Shown here: positions 8,822 to 17,102 of the stretch, piece after piece
Layout: each line of letters begins with the position of its first letter
How positions within the stretch are numbered: position 1 is the stretch's first letter
Assembly: GCF_022829515.1 (NCBI RefSeq)
Contig: NZ_JAKSYL010000227.1
Coordinates: 84,239-148,238, forward strand
DNA from: Methylobacterium sp. J-048
GTDB taxonomy: Bacteria; Pseudomonadota; Alphaproteobacteria; Rhizobiales; Beijerinckiaceae
Length of the DNA: 64,000 nt
Reading direction: 5' to 3'
Notes under the pieces: generated by a model
Told to the model about the DNA's origin: nothing
Seen by the model: only the letters and a program-made list of their open reading frames with translations
The model's database searches: none
Translations under genes and position numbers: made by a program

Positions 8822-9798
8822 CCGGCGGCCTCCGCCCGGCGCGGCTCGGAGGCCCCACGGTCCGGGACCTCCCGGGGCCGGATCGCGTCGAGATACAGCG
8901 CCTCCAGCCGCGGGGCGCGGACCCGCACCTCGGCCACCGGCACGCCCTGCGCCCGCAGCGCCCCGAGCAGGGCCGCGCCGTCGAGGCCGGAGCGCTCGAC
9001 CGAGCGCCAGACCAGGCCGTCCGGCTCGGCCGGGACGAAGCCGCCGCGGCGCAGCACCGCCTCCGCGGCCGCGTCCGCCGGCAGGGCGAGGCTCAGCTCC
9101 CGCTCCGGCGCGCCGACCCGCAGCTGCGCCAGCAGGTCGGCCAGACGCCCTTCGCGCACGATCCGCCCCTGCGCCAAGAACGCGACCCGGGAGGCGAGAC
9201 GCTCGGCCTCGGCGAAATCGTGGGTGGCGATCAGGATCGCGGTGCCCGCGGCTTTCAGCCGGTCCAGCACCGCGTGGATCGCTGCCCTTGCGGCGAGGTC
9301 GACGCCGCTGGTCGGCTCGTCGAGCAGGACGAGGCGCGGCCGGTTCATCAGGCTCGCTGCGATGTTGACCCGGCGCCGGTAGCCGCCGGACAGGATCCCG
9401 ACCGGGCGATGGGCCACGTCGGCGATGTCGGCCATCTCCAGGGCGGCCGCGACGGCCGCGCGCCGGTCGCGCCGGGGCACGCCCGCGAGCTGGCCGAAGA
9501 CGCCGAGATTCTCGGCGACCGTGAGGCGCGGATAGAGGGCGATCTCCTGGGGGACCCAGCCGATGCTCCGGCGGGCGCGGCCCTCCCGGAACGGGTCGGC
9601 GCCGGCCACCCGCACCGTCCCGGCGCCGGGCGCCAGGCGGCCCGCCACGAGGCGCATCAGCGAGGACTTGCCGGCTCCGTTCGGGCCGAGCAGCGCCAGG
9701 GTCTCGGCGGGATCGAGGGCGAGATCGACCTGCTCCAGCACCCGCCGCCCGCGCAGGTCCAGGCCGACGCCTGCGATCCTGACGAGGGGGTCTTCCAC
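8818..9798 (-). CDS. ABC transporter ATP-binding protein
   Basis: In this 326-residue ATPase, Walker A GPNGAGKS lies at 38-45, the Q-loop at WVPQE (81-85), the signature LSGGY at 136-140, Walker B with LLDEPTSG near 158-165 and the H-loop THDFAEAE near 188. The closely spaced C-terminal domain resembles CcmA/NatA/DrrA-type exporters, which pair with ABC-2 permeases. The GTG at 9798 was chosen because it is 4 bp after the DUF2141 stop and directly precedes the first beta strand. The permease gene overlaps its end. Confidence 0.9.
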   Translation of the reverse strand: MEDPLVRIAGVGLDLRGRRVLEQVDLALDPAETLALLGPNGAGKSSLMRLVAGRLAPGAGTVRVAGADPFREGRARRSIGWVPQEIALYPRLTVAENLGVFGQLAGVPRRDRRAAVAAALEMADIADVAHRPVGILSGGYRRRVNIAASLMNRPRLVLLDEPTSGVDLAARAAIHAVLDRLKAAGTAILIATHDFAEAERLASRVAFLAQGRIVREGRLADLLAQLRVGAPERELSLALPADAAAEAVLRRGGFVPAEPDGLVWRSVERSGLDGAALLGALRAQGVPVAEVRVRAPRLEALYLDAIRPREVPDRGASEPRRAEAAG

Positions 9799-9802
9799 CC
9801 CG

Positions 9803-10249
9803 TCACCGCCGCGGCAGGGCGCGGGCGAGCCACACCCGCACGGCAGCGCCGGGCTCCTGCAGCGCGAAGGCGGCGTCGGAAAAGTCCGGCCGCGCCCGGC
9901 GCGCGACGGCACCCGAGAAGCCGTAGGGCTCGAGGGGCAGGCCGAGTCCGGTCCGGTCGAGGCGGCCGTTGCCGTTGGAATCCTGGAAGGCCGCCACCGC
10001 GTAGGCACCCGGAGCCACGTCTCGGAAGGTGAACCGGGCCCGCCCCCCGGAGGCCGGTGCCTCGTCGCCCTGCGTGCAGAACGATTCGGCGAGACCACCC
10101 TGGCACAGAGCCACCCGGACTGGGCCGCCACCGGGCTCGATCCCGTCGACCTCCACCTGCAGGGTCGCGGCCATCGCGTCCGAGGCCGAGAGCACCGCGA
10201 CGGCGCAGAGGCCGGCGGCCAGCGTCGTCCGGCCCGGCGGGCCGATCAC
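9803..10249 (-). CDS. Secreted DUF2141 protein in carotenoid cluster
   Basis: The 148-residue product opens with a signal peptide (TLAAGLCAVAVLSASDAMA) and continues as DUF2141: LQVEVDGI, then VRVALCQG, then the calcium-loop-like DSNGNGRLDRTGLGLP at about 90-105. DUF2141 proteins are small beta-sandwich periplasmic proteins of unknown role. Its GTG start overlaps the TGA of the upstream desaturase (GTGA), and the ABC ATPase starts 4 bp after it. It is therefore wired translationally between a carotenoid enzyme and an exporter. Confidence 0.8.
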   Translation of the reverse strand: MIGPPGRTTLAAGLCAVAVLSASDAMAATLQVEVDGIEPGGGPVRVALCQGGLAESFCTQGDEAPASGGRARFTFRDVAPGAYAVAAFQDSNGNGRLDRTGLGLPLEPYGFSGAVARRARPDFSDAAFALQEPGAAVRVWLARALPRR

Positions 10250-11835
10250 GAGGCCTCGCCGGAGGTCGCCAGCGGCGCCGTGTCCGGGATGCCCGCCTGG
10301 GCTGCGGCGCGGACGCCGGCCAGCTCCTCGATCAGCAGCCGCGCGGTGATGCGGGCACCCTCGTAGATCACCGGCAGGCCTGAGCCCGGATGGGTGCCGC
10401 CGCCGACGATGTAGAGGCCCGGCCCGAAGCGGTTGTGCGGCCGGAAATACAGCATCTGCATCAGGTCGTGGGCAAGGTTGAAGGTGGCGCCCTCGTGGAC
10501 CGCGAAATCCTCCTCCCATTGGGTCGGGTCGATGATCCGCTCGTAGCGGATCCGGGACTCGATATCCTCCAGCCCGAGATGCTTCAGGCGTTCCAGGATC
10601 AGGGCGCGGTAGCTCGCCCGGGTCGCCGGCCAGTCGATTCCGGCCTTCAGGTTCGGGACCGGCACCAGGACGTAGAGGGCGGTATGCCCGGGGGGCGCCA
10701 TGCCGCCGTCGGTGTAGCCGGCGTGCTGGACGTAGAGGGAGGGCTGCATCGGCAGCGTCCCCTCGGTGATCTCGCGGATGTTGCGCTCGTAGCCGTCGGC
10801 CAGGAGGATCGTGTGGTGTCCCAGGCTCTCGGGCACTTTCCCTTCGAGGCCGAGATACAGCATGAAGGTCGAGCAGGAGAGCCGGGCCTTGTGGATCTTG
10901 GCGTCGCGCCAGCGTGGGCGGTGCTTCTCCGGCACCAGGGCGCGCATCACCTTGGCGAAGTCGCCGTTGATCAGCACCGCGTCGGCGTTGAAGGTCTCGC
11001 CGTCCACCACGACGCCGCTGGCGCGCTTGCCGTCGAACACCACCCGCTCGACGTTGGCGTTGAGCCGGACGTCGACGCCCATGCGTCCGGCCAGGCCGGC
11101 CATCGCCTCGGAGACCGCGCCGCAGCCGCCGACGGGGTGGTAGACGCCGTGCTCGTATTCCAGGAACGACAGGATCGTGAATAGGCTCGGGCAGCGGAAC
11201 GGCGACATGCCGAGGTATTTGGTCTGGAACGAGAAGGCGAGGCGCACCCGCGGATCCGCGAAGTAGCGCTTCAGGTCGCGGTCGACGCTGCGGCCGGGAT
11301 GCAGGTGGGGCAGGGCGGCCAGCATCGCCGGGCTCGCCATGCTGCGCAGGGTGTGGAAGGCCTGCTGCAGGATCGGCTTGAAGTAATCGAGCTTCGTCCG
11401 GTTCTCGGTGAAGAACGCCTGGACGTTCTTGGCGTCGTCCGGGGCCATCCGGGCGATCTCCGTCTCCATGCGGGCGATGTCGCCGGTCGCGCGGATCGTG
11501 CCGGAGATGCCGTCCGGACCCTCGAACACCAGGTTGTATTGCGGGTCGAGCCGTTCGAGCTTGACGTGGTCCTCAAGCCGCTCGCCGCAGCTCGTGAAGA
11601 TGTCGGCCAGGATCTGCGGGTAGAGGAAGAAGGTCGGCCCGATATCGAACTTGTAGCCGCCCGGTGCCGTGACGGTCTTCGTGCGGCCACCGACTTGGGC
11701 GTCCTTCTCGAACAGGGTCACGTGGACCCCGGCGCGAGCCAGCAGCAGGGCCGAGGCCAGGCCGCCGGGACCGGCGCCGACCACGGCCACCCGGCGTCCG
11801 GTCAGCGCCCGCAAACCATCCCCAGACTGAAGCAA
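10246..11835 (-). CDS. CrtN/CrtI-family carotenoid desaturase (second copy)
   Basis: This second FAD-dependent carotenoid enzyme has 529 residues: VAVVGAGPGGLASALLLARA near the start, YKFDIGPTFFLYPQI, and the C-terminal GLYIVGGGTHPGSGLPV. It is clearly diverged from the copy at 5034-6563, so the two probably act at successive steps, such as desaturation and then terminal oxidation. The start is uncertain: I propose a TTG at 11835 with GAGGGGAG about 9 bp upstream. No ATG precedes the FAD motif in a sensible position. The gene heads the leftward carotenoid/exporter cluster. Confidence 0.85.
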   Translation of the reverse strand: MLQSGDGLRALTGRRVAVVGAGPGGLASALLLARAGVHVTLFEKDAQVGGRTKTVTAPGGYKFDIGPTFFLYPQILADIFTSCGERLEDHVKLERLDPQYNLVFEGPDGISGTIRATGDIARMETEIARMAPDDAKNVQAFFTENRTKLDYFKPILQQAFHTLRSMASPAMLAALPHLHPGRSVDRDLKRYFADPRVRLAFSFQTKYLGMSPFRCPSLFTILSFLEYEHGVYHPVGGCGAVSEAMAGLAGRMGVDVRLNANVERVVFDGKRASGVVVDGETFNADAVLINGDFAKVMRALVPEKHRPRWRDAKIHKARLSCSTFMLYLGLEGKVPESLGHHTILLADGYERNIREITEGTLPMQPSLYVQHAGYTDGGMAPPGHTALYVLVPVPNLKAGIDWPATRASYRALILERLKHLGLEDIESRIRYERIIDPTQWEEDFAVHEGATFNLAHDLMQMLYFRPHNRFGPGLYIVGGGTHPGSGLPVIYEGARITARLLIEELAGVRAAAQAGIPDTAPLATSGEAS

Positions 11836-11950
11836 CGCCGCCGACTCCCCTCGCAACCCCCGAACCCTATCGGCCAAGCTAGCCTCGCAGCGGCGCTCGG
11901 CAATTGCAGCCGTTTGTCGCGCGTTTGGCTCCGGAGCGGAAGGGAGGGGC

Positions 11951-12796
11951 TCAACCGGCCGGAACGAGCCGGCCCTGGCCGCGAGCGATCGTCTGAAGGG
12001 CGATCCCCGCAGCGGTTGCCACGTTGAGCGAATCGAAGCCCGGGGCCATCGGGATCCGCACCGGGCGGGCTCGACTGAGTGTCGTCGCATCGAGGCCCGG
12101 CCCCTCGGTCCCGAGGATCAGCAGCACCCGCGCCGGCACGGTGAGGGCATGCAGGGGTTCGGCAGCCCCGGGGCTGAGCGCCAGTGCTTCGAGGTTGAGC
12201 GCGCTGGCCAGGGCCAGCCAGTCCTGCCCGGCGCCGAGTCGCGCGAAGGGCTGGATCAGCGCGGCGCCGGCCGAGACCCGGATGCTCTTGCGATAGAGCG
12301 GATCGCAACTCGCGGCGTCGAGGAGCACCGCGTCGGCCCCGAAGGCTGCGGCGTTGCGGAAGGCAGCGCCGACATTGTCGTGGTTGGTCAGGCCCGCGAG
12401 CCCGAGCACCAGCGCCGGGGCGGGAGCCGGCGGCACGAGGGCGGCGGGTTCGGGCTCCGGTCCGCGCAGGCCCACCGCCAGGACGCCGCGATGAATCGGG
12501 AAGCCGGTCACCGCACTCATCACCGCCTTGGCGGCGAGATAGACCGGCGGCCTATTCGGGCAGGCGGCTAGGTCCGGGGCGAGACCCGGCCAGCGCTCCG
12601 GGGCGAGCAGGATCGATTCGGCCCGGAACCGGGCGCGAGGGCCGAGCAGCAGCCGCAGGGTGACTTCGCCCTCGACAATGAAGCGCCCGGCGCGGCCCAC
12701 GAGGTCGCGCTCGCGCATCCGGGTGTAGGGTTCGAGGCGCGGGTCGTCCGGGTCCGCGATCGTCTCCGCGGCGATCGGCTCTCCGGCCTTGTCCAC
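11951..12796 (-). CDS. SpoU/TrmH-family RNA 2'-O-methyltransferase
   Basis: The 281-residue SPOUT methyltransferase has the three family motifs: NVGAAFRNAAAFGAD (motif 1), LILGTEGPGL (motif 2) and DSLNVATAAGIAL (motif 3). Together they form the knotted SAM-binding site. The N-terminal part (ERDLVGRAGRFIVEGEV) is the substrate-binding L30e-like domain. The target could be rRNA or tRNA and cannot be named from sequence. A GTG start lies 1 bp after the stop of the MaoC gene, so the pair is an operon. Confidence 0.88.
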   Translation of the reverse strand: MDKAGEPIAAETIADPDDPRLEPYTRMRERDLVGRAGRFIVEGEVTLRLLLGPRARFRAESILLAPERWPGLAPDLAACPNRPPVYLAAKAVMSAVTGFPIHRGVLAVGLRGPEPEPAALVPPAPAPALVLGLAGLTNHDNVGAAFRNAAAFGADAVLLDAASCDPLYRKSIRVSAGAALIQPFARLGAGQDWLALASALNLEALALSPGAAEPLHALTVPARVLLILGTEGPGLDATTLSRARPVRIPMAPGFDSLNVATAAGIALQTIARGQGRLVPAG

Positions 12797-12797
12797 C

Positions 12798-13271
12798 TCA
12801 GCCCTGCTGGCGCTCGGTGCGGATCGCGAGCGGGTCGGCCTCGGCCTTGGTCGGCACCTTCACCAGCGCCTCGCCGTCGAGGACGGTCTCCCCGGCAACC
12901 GAACAGCGGCAGGCGAGGCGGGCGCGCCGACGCTCCGGCATCAGCTCGGCCACCGTGACGGTGACATCGACGATGTCGCCGATGCGCACCGGCGCGCGGA
13001 AGTTGAGGGTCTGCGAGATGTAGACCGCCCCGGGGCCGGGCAGCCGGGTGCCGAGCACCGCCGAGATCAGCCCGGCCGTGTACAGGCCGTGGGCGATGCG
13101 GGTGCCGAACGGCGTGCGGGCGGCGAAGTGCTCGGACAGGTGGATCGGGTTGCGGTCGCCGGTGATCTCGGCGAAGCCGACCACGTCGGAGGACGCGATG
13201 GTCTTCGAGAGGGTTTCGGACAACCCGACCTCGAGATCTTCGAAATAGAGCACGCGCAGTTCGGGCAGCAT
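12798..13271 (-). CDS. MaoC-like (R)-specific enoyl-CoA hydratase
   Basis: This 157-residue single hot-dog domain protein carries the hydratase-2 signature at ITGDRNPIHLSEHFAA, where the Asp and His of D-x(4)-H are catalytic. Enzymes of this type (PhaJ-like) hydrate trans-2-enoyl-CoA to (R)-3-hydroxyacyl-CoA. They can feed PHA synthesis, and a PHA synthase gene lies at 50.5-52.3 kb. Start at MLPELRVLYFEDLEVG, the usual beginning of the family. It is immediately upstream of the RNA methyltransferase gene. Confidence 0.85.
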   Translation of the reverse strand: MLPELRVLYFEDLEVGLSETLSKTIASSDVVGFAEITGDRNPIHLSEHFAARTPFGTRIAHGLYTAGLISAVLGTRLPGPGAVYISQTLNFRAPVRIGDIVDVTVTVAELMPERRRARLACRCSVAGETVLDGEALVKVPTKAEADPLAIRTERQQG

Positions 13272-13461
13272 GGCTCGACAGACCTCCGGTTCCGGCCAGC
13301 GGCATCTCGGGTGCAGCCGGCTCGACAAGACCGGTTCGCACGATCGCGCCGTCGAATCCACCCGGACGAAGGCGCAAGGTCCTTGGAACTTTCTTGAGGC
13401 GCGGACAGGGTTTTCTCAACATCCGCTCGACAGGCGCGCCGCACTCGGCGATGACCGCCCC

Positions 13462-14067
13462 GTGACCGCTGACAACGCCGCCCAGCCCGAGCCGCCCGCC
13501 CTGCGCCCGGTCGTCGTCCGCGTGGCGGCGCTGAACCTCGGCTATTTCGGCATCGAGATCGCGGTGGCGCTCGCCATCGGCTCGGTGGCGCTCATCGCCG
13601 ACAGCCTCGATTTCCTGGAAGACGCGGCGATCAACCTGCTGATCTTTGCCGGCCTGTCCTGGAGTGCGCGCAACCGGGCGCGGCTCGGCACCGCCATGGC
13701 GTTCATCCTGCTGGTGCCGGCGCTCGCGACCGCCTACGCCGCCTACGACAAGTTTGCCGACTTCGTGCCCCCGGCGGCCCTGCCGCTGACGCTGACCGGC
13801 CTCGGGGCGCTCGCGGTGAACCTCACCTGTGCGCTGATGCTGGCCCGGCATCGGTCCGGCTCCGGCAGCCTGACCCGGGCGGCCTACCTCTCGGCCCGCA
13901 ACGACGCCTACGCCAACCTGGCGATCATCGCGGCCGGTCTGGTCACCGCGCTCCACCCCAGTCCCTGGCCGGATCTCGTCGCGGCGGGCGGCATCGCGAT
14001 CCTCAACGCCGATTCCGCCGCCGATATCTTCCGGGCCGCCGCGGCCGAGCGACGGGCGGCGAAATAG
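13462..14067 (+). CDS. Small cation-diffusion-facilitator-like transporter
   Basis: The 201-residue product is essentially a TM domain of about six helices. The second helix reads SVALIADSLDFLEDAAINLL, which resembles the metal-site helix of CDF transporters with Asp residues about three apart. There is no C-terminal cytosolic metal-sensing domain, so it is a short CDF-type protein. Metal specificity is unknown. Start: GTG at 13462; the longer upstream frame is arginine-rich and unlikely. It is followed after 8 bp by a metallophosphoesterase gene, probably an operon. Confidence 0.75.
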   Translation: MTADNAAQPEPPALRPVVVRVAALNLGYFGIEIAVALAIGSVALIADSLDFLEDAAINLLIFAGLSWSARNRARLGTAMAFILLVPALATAYAAYDKFADFVPPAALPLTLTGLGALAVNLTCALMLARHRSGSGSLTRAAYLSARNDAYANLAIIAAGLVTALHPSPWPDLVAAGGIAILNADSAADIFRAAAAERRAAK

Positions 14068-14075
14068 GCATCCCC

Positions 14076-14930
14076 ATGCGCATCTTCCCGATCTCCGACC
14101 TGCATCTGGAGCGGCGGCGGCTCGACCTGATCGCGCTGCCTGCGGAGCCGTTCGACCTGCTCGCCTGCCCGGGGGACCTCTACGAGGGGCACCCCGAGCG
14201 GGGCCTCGCCGCCCTGGTCCACTTGGCGCAGGGCAGGCCGATCGTGCTGGTGCCGGGCAACCACGAGCGCTACGCCCCCACGGGCGACATGCGCACGGCC
14301 CCGGAACTGCTGGCGGCTCTGGAGGCGGATGTCGCCCGGGTGAACGCGCTGGGCGACCGCATTCACCTGCTCCAGGGCTCGCAGGCTTGCGTGATCGACG
14401 GCGTGCGTTTCATCGGCACGACCCTGTGGAGCGACTGGCACCTCGCCGGACGCTGGCTCGCCGCCGACGCGCCCGACCGCCCGGCGGATCCGGTCGCCTA
14501 TGCCGCCGCGCGCATGACCGATCCGGTCACCGGCTCGCGCGAATATCTTGGGTCGATCCGCAAGTCCGATGGCGGGGCGTGGCAGCCCGCGGACGCCATG
14601 GCGGCGCATGCGGCCGAGCGCGCCGCATTGCACGCCGCGCTCCGCGTGCCCCATGACGGCCCGACCGTAGTGGTGACCCATCACCCGGCGAGCCCCCTGG
14701 CGGCGGATCGCTACCGGGACCAGCCCGGCGTGCCGTGGTGGGTGCCGGCCTTCTACGCCAGCACTGCGCTCGACGACCTCCCCGATGCCGAGCGCCCGGC
14801 GCTGTGGATCTCGGGCCATTTCCACGCCGGCCACGATTTGCGGATCGGCCGCTGTCGCTGGGTCTCGAACCCGGTCGAGGGCGACAGCTACCGGGCGGAT
14901 TTCTGCGTGACGGTGGAGGCGGAGGGGTAG
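14076..14930 (+). CDS. Calcineurin-like metallophosphoesterase
   Basis: The 284-residue protein shows the ordered metal-binding motifs of the family: SDLHLE at 7-12, GD in ACPGDLYEG, GNHE in LVPGNHERY, HH in VVTHHPAS and GHFH in ISGHFHAGH. These build the two-metal site. There is no signal peptide, so it is cytosolic. Physiological substrate cannot be inferred. It follows the CDF-like gene by 8 bp. Confidence 0.88.
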   Translation: MRIFPISDLHLERRRLDLIALPAEPFDLLACPGDLYEGHPERGLAALVHLAQGRPIVLVPGNHERYAPTGDMRTAPELLAALEADVARVNALGDRIHLLQGSQACVIDGVRFIGTTLWSDWHLAGRWLAADAPDRPADPVAYAAARMTDPVTGSREYLGSIRKSDGGAWQPADAMAAHAAERAALHAALRVPHDGPTVVVTHHPASPLAADRYRDQPGVPWWVPAFYASTALDDLPDAERPALWISGHFHAGHDLRIGRCRWVSNPVEGDSYRADFCVTVEAEG

Positions 14931-14952
14931 CGTTCAGACACACTCACCCCGT

Positions 14953-15060
14953 CATTCCGGGGCGCCGCAGGCGAGCCCGGAATCTAGAGCCGCCGACGGT
15001 GTAAGACTTTGATCCATCGGTGTTTCTGGATTCCGGGCTCCGCTTCGCGGCCCCGGAATG
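14953..15060. repeat. Paired inverted repeat at convergent junction
   Basis: Arms of about 32 bp at 14953-14984 and 15029-15060 are inverted copies, identical at both ends (CATTCCGGGG and AGCCCGGAATC) with a few middle mismatches, around a 44 bp spacer. It fills the gap between the rightward phosphoesterase gene and the leftward chemoreceptor gene. A bidirectional terminator or a mobile MITE/BIME-like element is plausible. Confidence 0.7.
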
Positions 15061-15182
15061 ACAGGATGATTTCTCGAGCTGCCCCCTTCATCGCAGGTAT
15101 CGTAGCAATGGTTCGGGCAATCTCGGCCCGACCGGCGAAAATCGCCGCCGGTCGGACCAACGCGATCAGTCCAAAAAAAGAA

Positions 15183-16868
15183 TCAGGCGGCGCGGACGGT
15201 TGCGAGGAAATGCCGAACCTCGGCCGAGAGATGCTCGGACTGGCGCGACAGCGCGGAGGCTGCGGACAGAACCTGGGACGCCGCGGCCCCGGTCTCGTCG
15301 GCGGCTCCGGCCACGCCGGCGATGTTCGTCGTCACCTCGGCGGTGCCGCTCGCCGCCTGTCCGACGTTGCGCACGATCTCCTGGGTGGCCGCCTGCTGCT
15401 GCTCGACGGAGGCCGCGATCGCGGTGGCGACGCCGCTGATCTCCTGGATCCGCGCCGTGATGCCGCCGATCGCCGTGACGGCCTGGCCGGTCGAGCCCCG
15501 GACCTGCGCGATCTGTCCGGAGATCTCATGCGTGGCCTTGGCGGTCTGCTCGGCCAGCGCCTTCACCTCGGAGGCGACCACGGCGAAGCCCTTGCCGGCT
15601 GCGCCCGCGCGGGCGGCCTCGATGGTCGCGTTCAGGGCGAGCAGGTTGGTCTGCCCGGCGATATCCGAGATCAGTCCGACCACGTCGCCGATCCGTCCGA
15701 CGACGGTGCTCAATTCCTGCACCAGCGCCCCGGTCTGGTCGGCCTCGGACACGGCCAGCCGGGCCAGCTGCGCCGAGCCGTCGACCTGCCGTCCGATTTC
15801 CTGGATCGACGAGCCGAGCTCTTCCGCGGCCGCCGCCACGGTGTTGACGTTGGTCACCGCCTCCTCGGCCGCGGCCGCCACTGTCGTCGATTGGCTGGCG
15901 GTCTGGGCGGCGGTGGCGTTCATCGTCTGGGCGGTGGACTGGAGCTCGGTAGCCGAGGCCGAGACCTGGCCGATGATGCCGCCGACCGCCGCCTCGAAGC
16001 TGTCGGCCATCTGGCGCATGCCGGTCTTGCGCTGCGCCTCCGCTTCCAACCGCGCCTGCGCGGTCTCCGCCTCCAGCCGGCGTGTCTGGATCATGTTCTC
16101 CTTGAAGATCTGGACGGCACCCGCCATCGCGCCGACATCGTCCCGCCGCCCGACGGCCGGGATCTCCGTCCCGGTATCGCCCGAGGCGAGCTGATGCATG
16201 GCCGCGGTCATGCGTCCGAGCGGGCGGCTGATCTCCAGGACCAGCATCACGACGGCCCCGATCGCCAGGATCGCGGCCAGTGCCAGGAAGCCCGTCATCT
16301 GCTGATGGGCGCGCTCGTAGGCGTCCTGTGCCTCCGCGCCGCTGGCCGCTGCCGCCGCACTCTGCTGGTTCGACATCGCGACGAGGGTGGCGATGGTCGC
16401 CCGGATCGTATCCGACATCGTGGTGTTGTAGTGTTCCTGGGCGCCGGCGAGGTCGCCGCCTTCGGCCCGCGCGAATCCGTCGGCCTGCTGTTCCAGATAT
16501 GTCGCCCATTGTCGCTCGAAGGTCTTGTAGAGCTCGCGGGCCGCGTCGGTTTCCAGAAGGCTCGCGTAGCCAGCCTGGTAGGTCCGCAATTCGGCGAGGC
16601 GCTGCTGGATCGAGTTGAGGGCGTCCTTCCTGTGCTCGGCCGACTTCGCCGTCAGAGCACGGCTGCCGTTGACGCGGATCCGTAAGGTCACGACCTGGAT
16701 GCCGGTGAGGGCCTGCGCGGCCGGCAGACGGCTGGCGCGCATCTCCGTGGCGACACGATTGATCGTTTCAATGTGGTAGTAGGACAGCGCGGCCAGGCTG
16801 CAGATCAGAGCAAGCATAACCGAAAAGCAGACGATCAGCTTGCCTTTGATTGACATGAAGTCGAGCAT
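15183..16868 (-). CDS. Methyl-accepting chemotaxis protein
   Basis: This 561-residue chemoreceptor has TM1 at about 11-30, a helical-bundle periplasmic sensor of about 155 residues and TM2 near 190-212. A HAMP domain (LEISRPLGRMTAAMHQLASGD) and a long coiled-coil signalling domain follow. The hairpin tip DIAGQTNLLALNATIEAARA is the conserved CheA/CheW contact. The sensor looks like a four-helix bundle, so the ligand is unknown. I prefer the ATG at 16868, with GGA about 7 bp before it; an ATG at 16892 would add 8 residues. It ends with a T-run directly after the stop. Confidence 0.93.
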   Translation of the reverse strand: MLDFMSIKGKLIVCFSVMLALICSLAALSYYHIETINRVATEMRASRLPAAQALTGIQVVTLRIRVNGSRALTAKSAEHRKDALNSIQQRLAELRTYQAGYASLLETDAARELYKTFERQWATYLEQQADGFARAEGGDLAGAQEHYNTTMSDTIRATIATLVAMSNQQSAAAAASGAEAQDAYERAHQQMTGFLALAAILAIGAVVMLVLEISRPLGRMTAAMHQLASGDTGTEIPAVGRRDDVGAMAGAVQIFKENMIQTRRLEAETAQARLEAEAQRKTGMRQMADSFEAAVGGIIGQVSASATELQSTAQTMNATAAQTASQSTTVAAAAEEAVTNVNTVAAAAEELGSSIQEIGRQVDGSAQLARLAVSEADQTGALVQELSTVVGRIGDVVGLISDIAGQTNLLALNATIEAARAGAAGKGFAVVASEVKALAEQTAKATHEISGQIAQVRGSTGQAVTAIGGITARIQEISGVATAIAASVEQQQAATQEIVRNVGQAASGTAEVTTNIAGVAGAADETGAAASQVLSAASALSRQSEHLSAEVRHFLATVRAA

Positions 16869-17102
16869 TATATTTCCAGAATAGAATCGCATTGGCGCCC
16901 TGGCGCTCTTCGAATGCTATATAATGATTTCTAAAAATTCCGATTAATCGATCGGCATCGTTTCGCCCGATCGGTCGCCCGGCGTCGTCGATCGCCGGCA
17001 TTCCGCAGCCCGGCAGATGCTACAAGGCCCGATCCCGGCCATCCGCGCATCACCCGGTCGACGCCTCCCGAGGGGAAGCCGGCCCTCGTTCGAAAGACAC
17101 GC

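Noticed and set aside
16920..16925. TATAAT upstream of the Na+/H+ antiporter gene
   Set aside because: No -35-like hexamer at 16-18 bp; the match may be chance in an AT-rich divergent gap.
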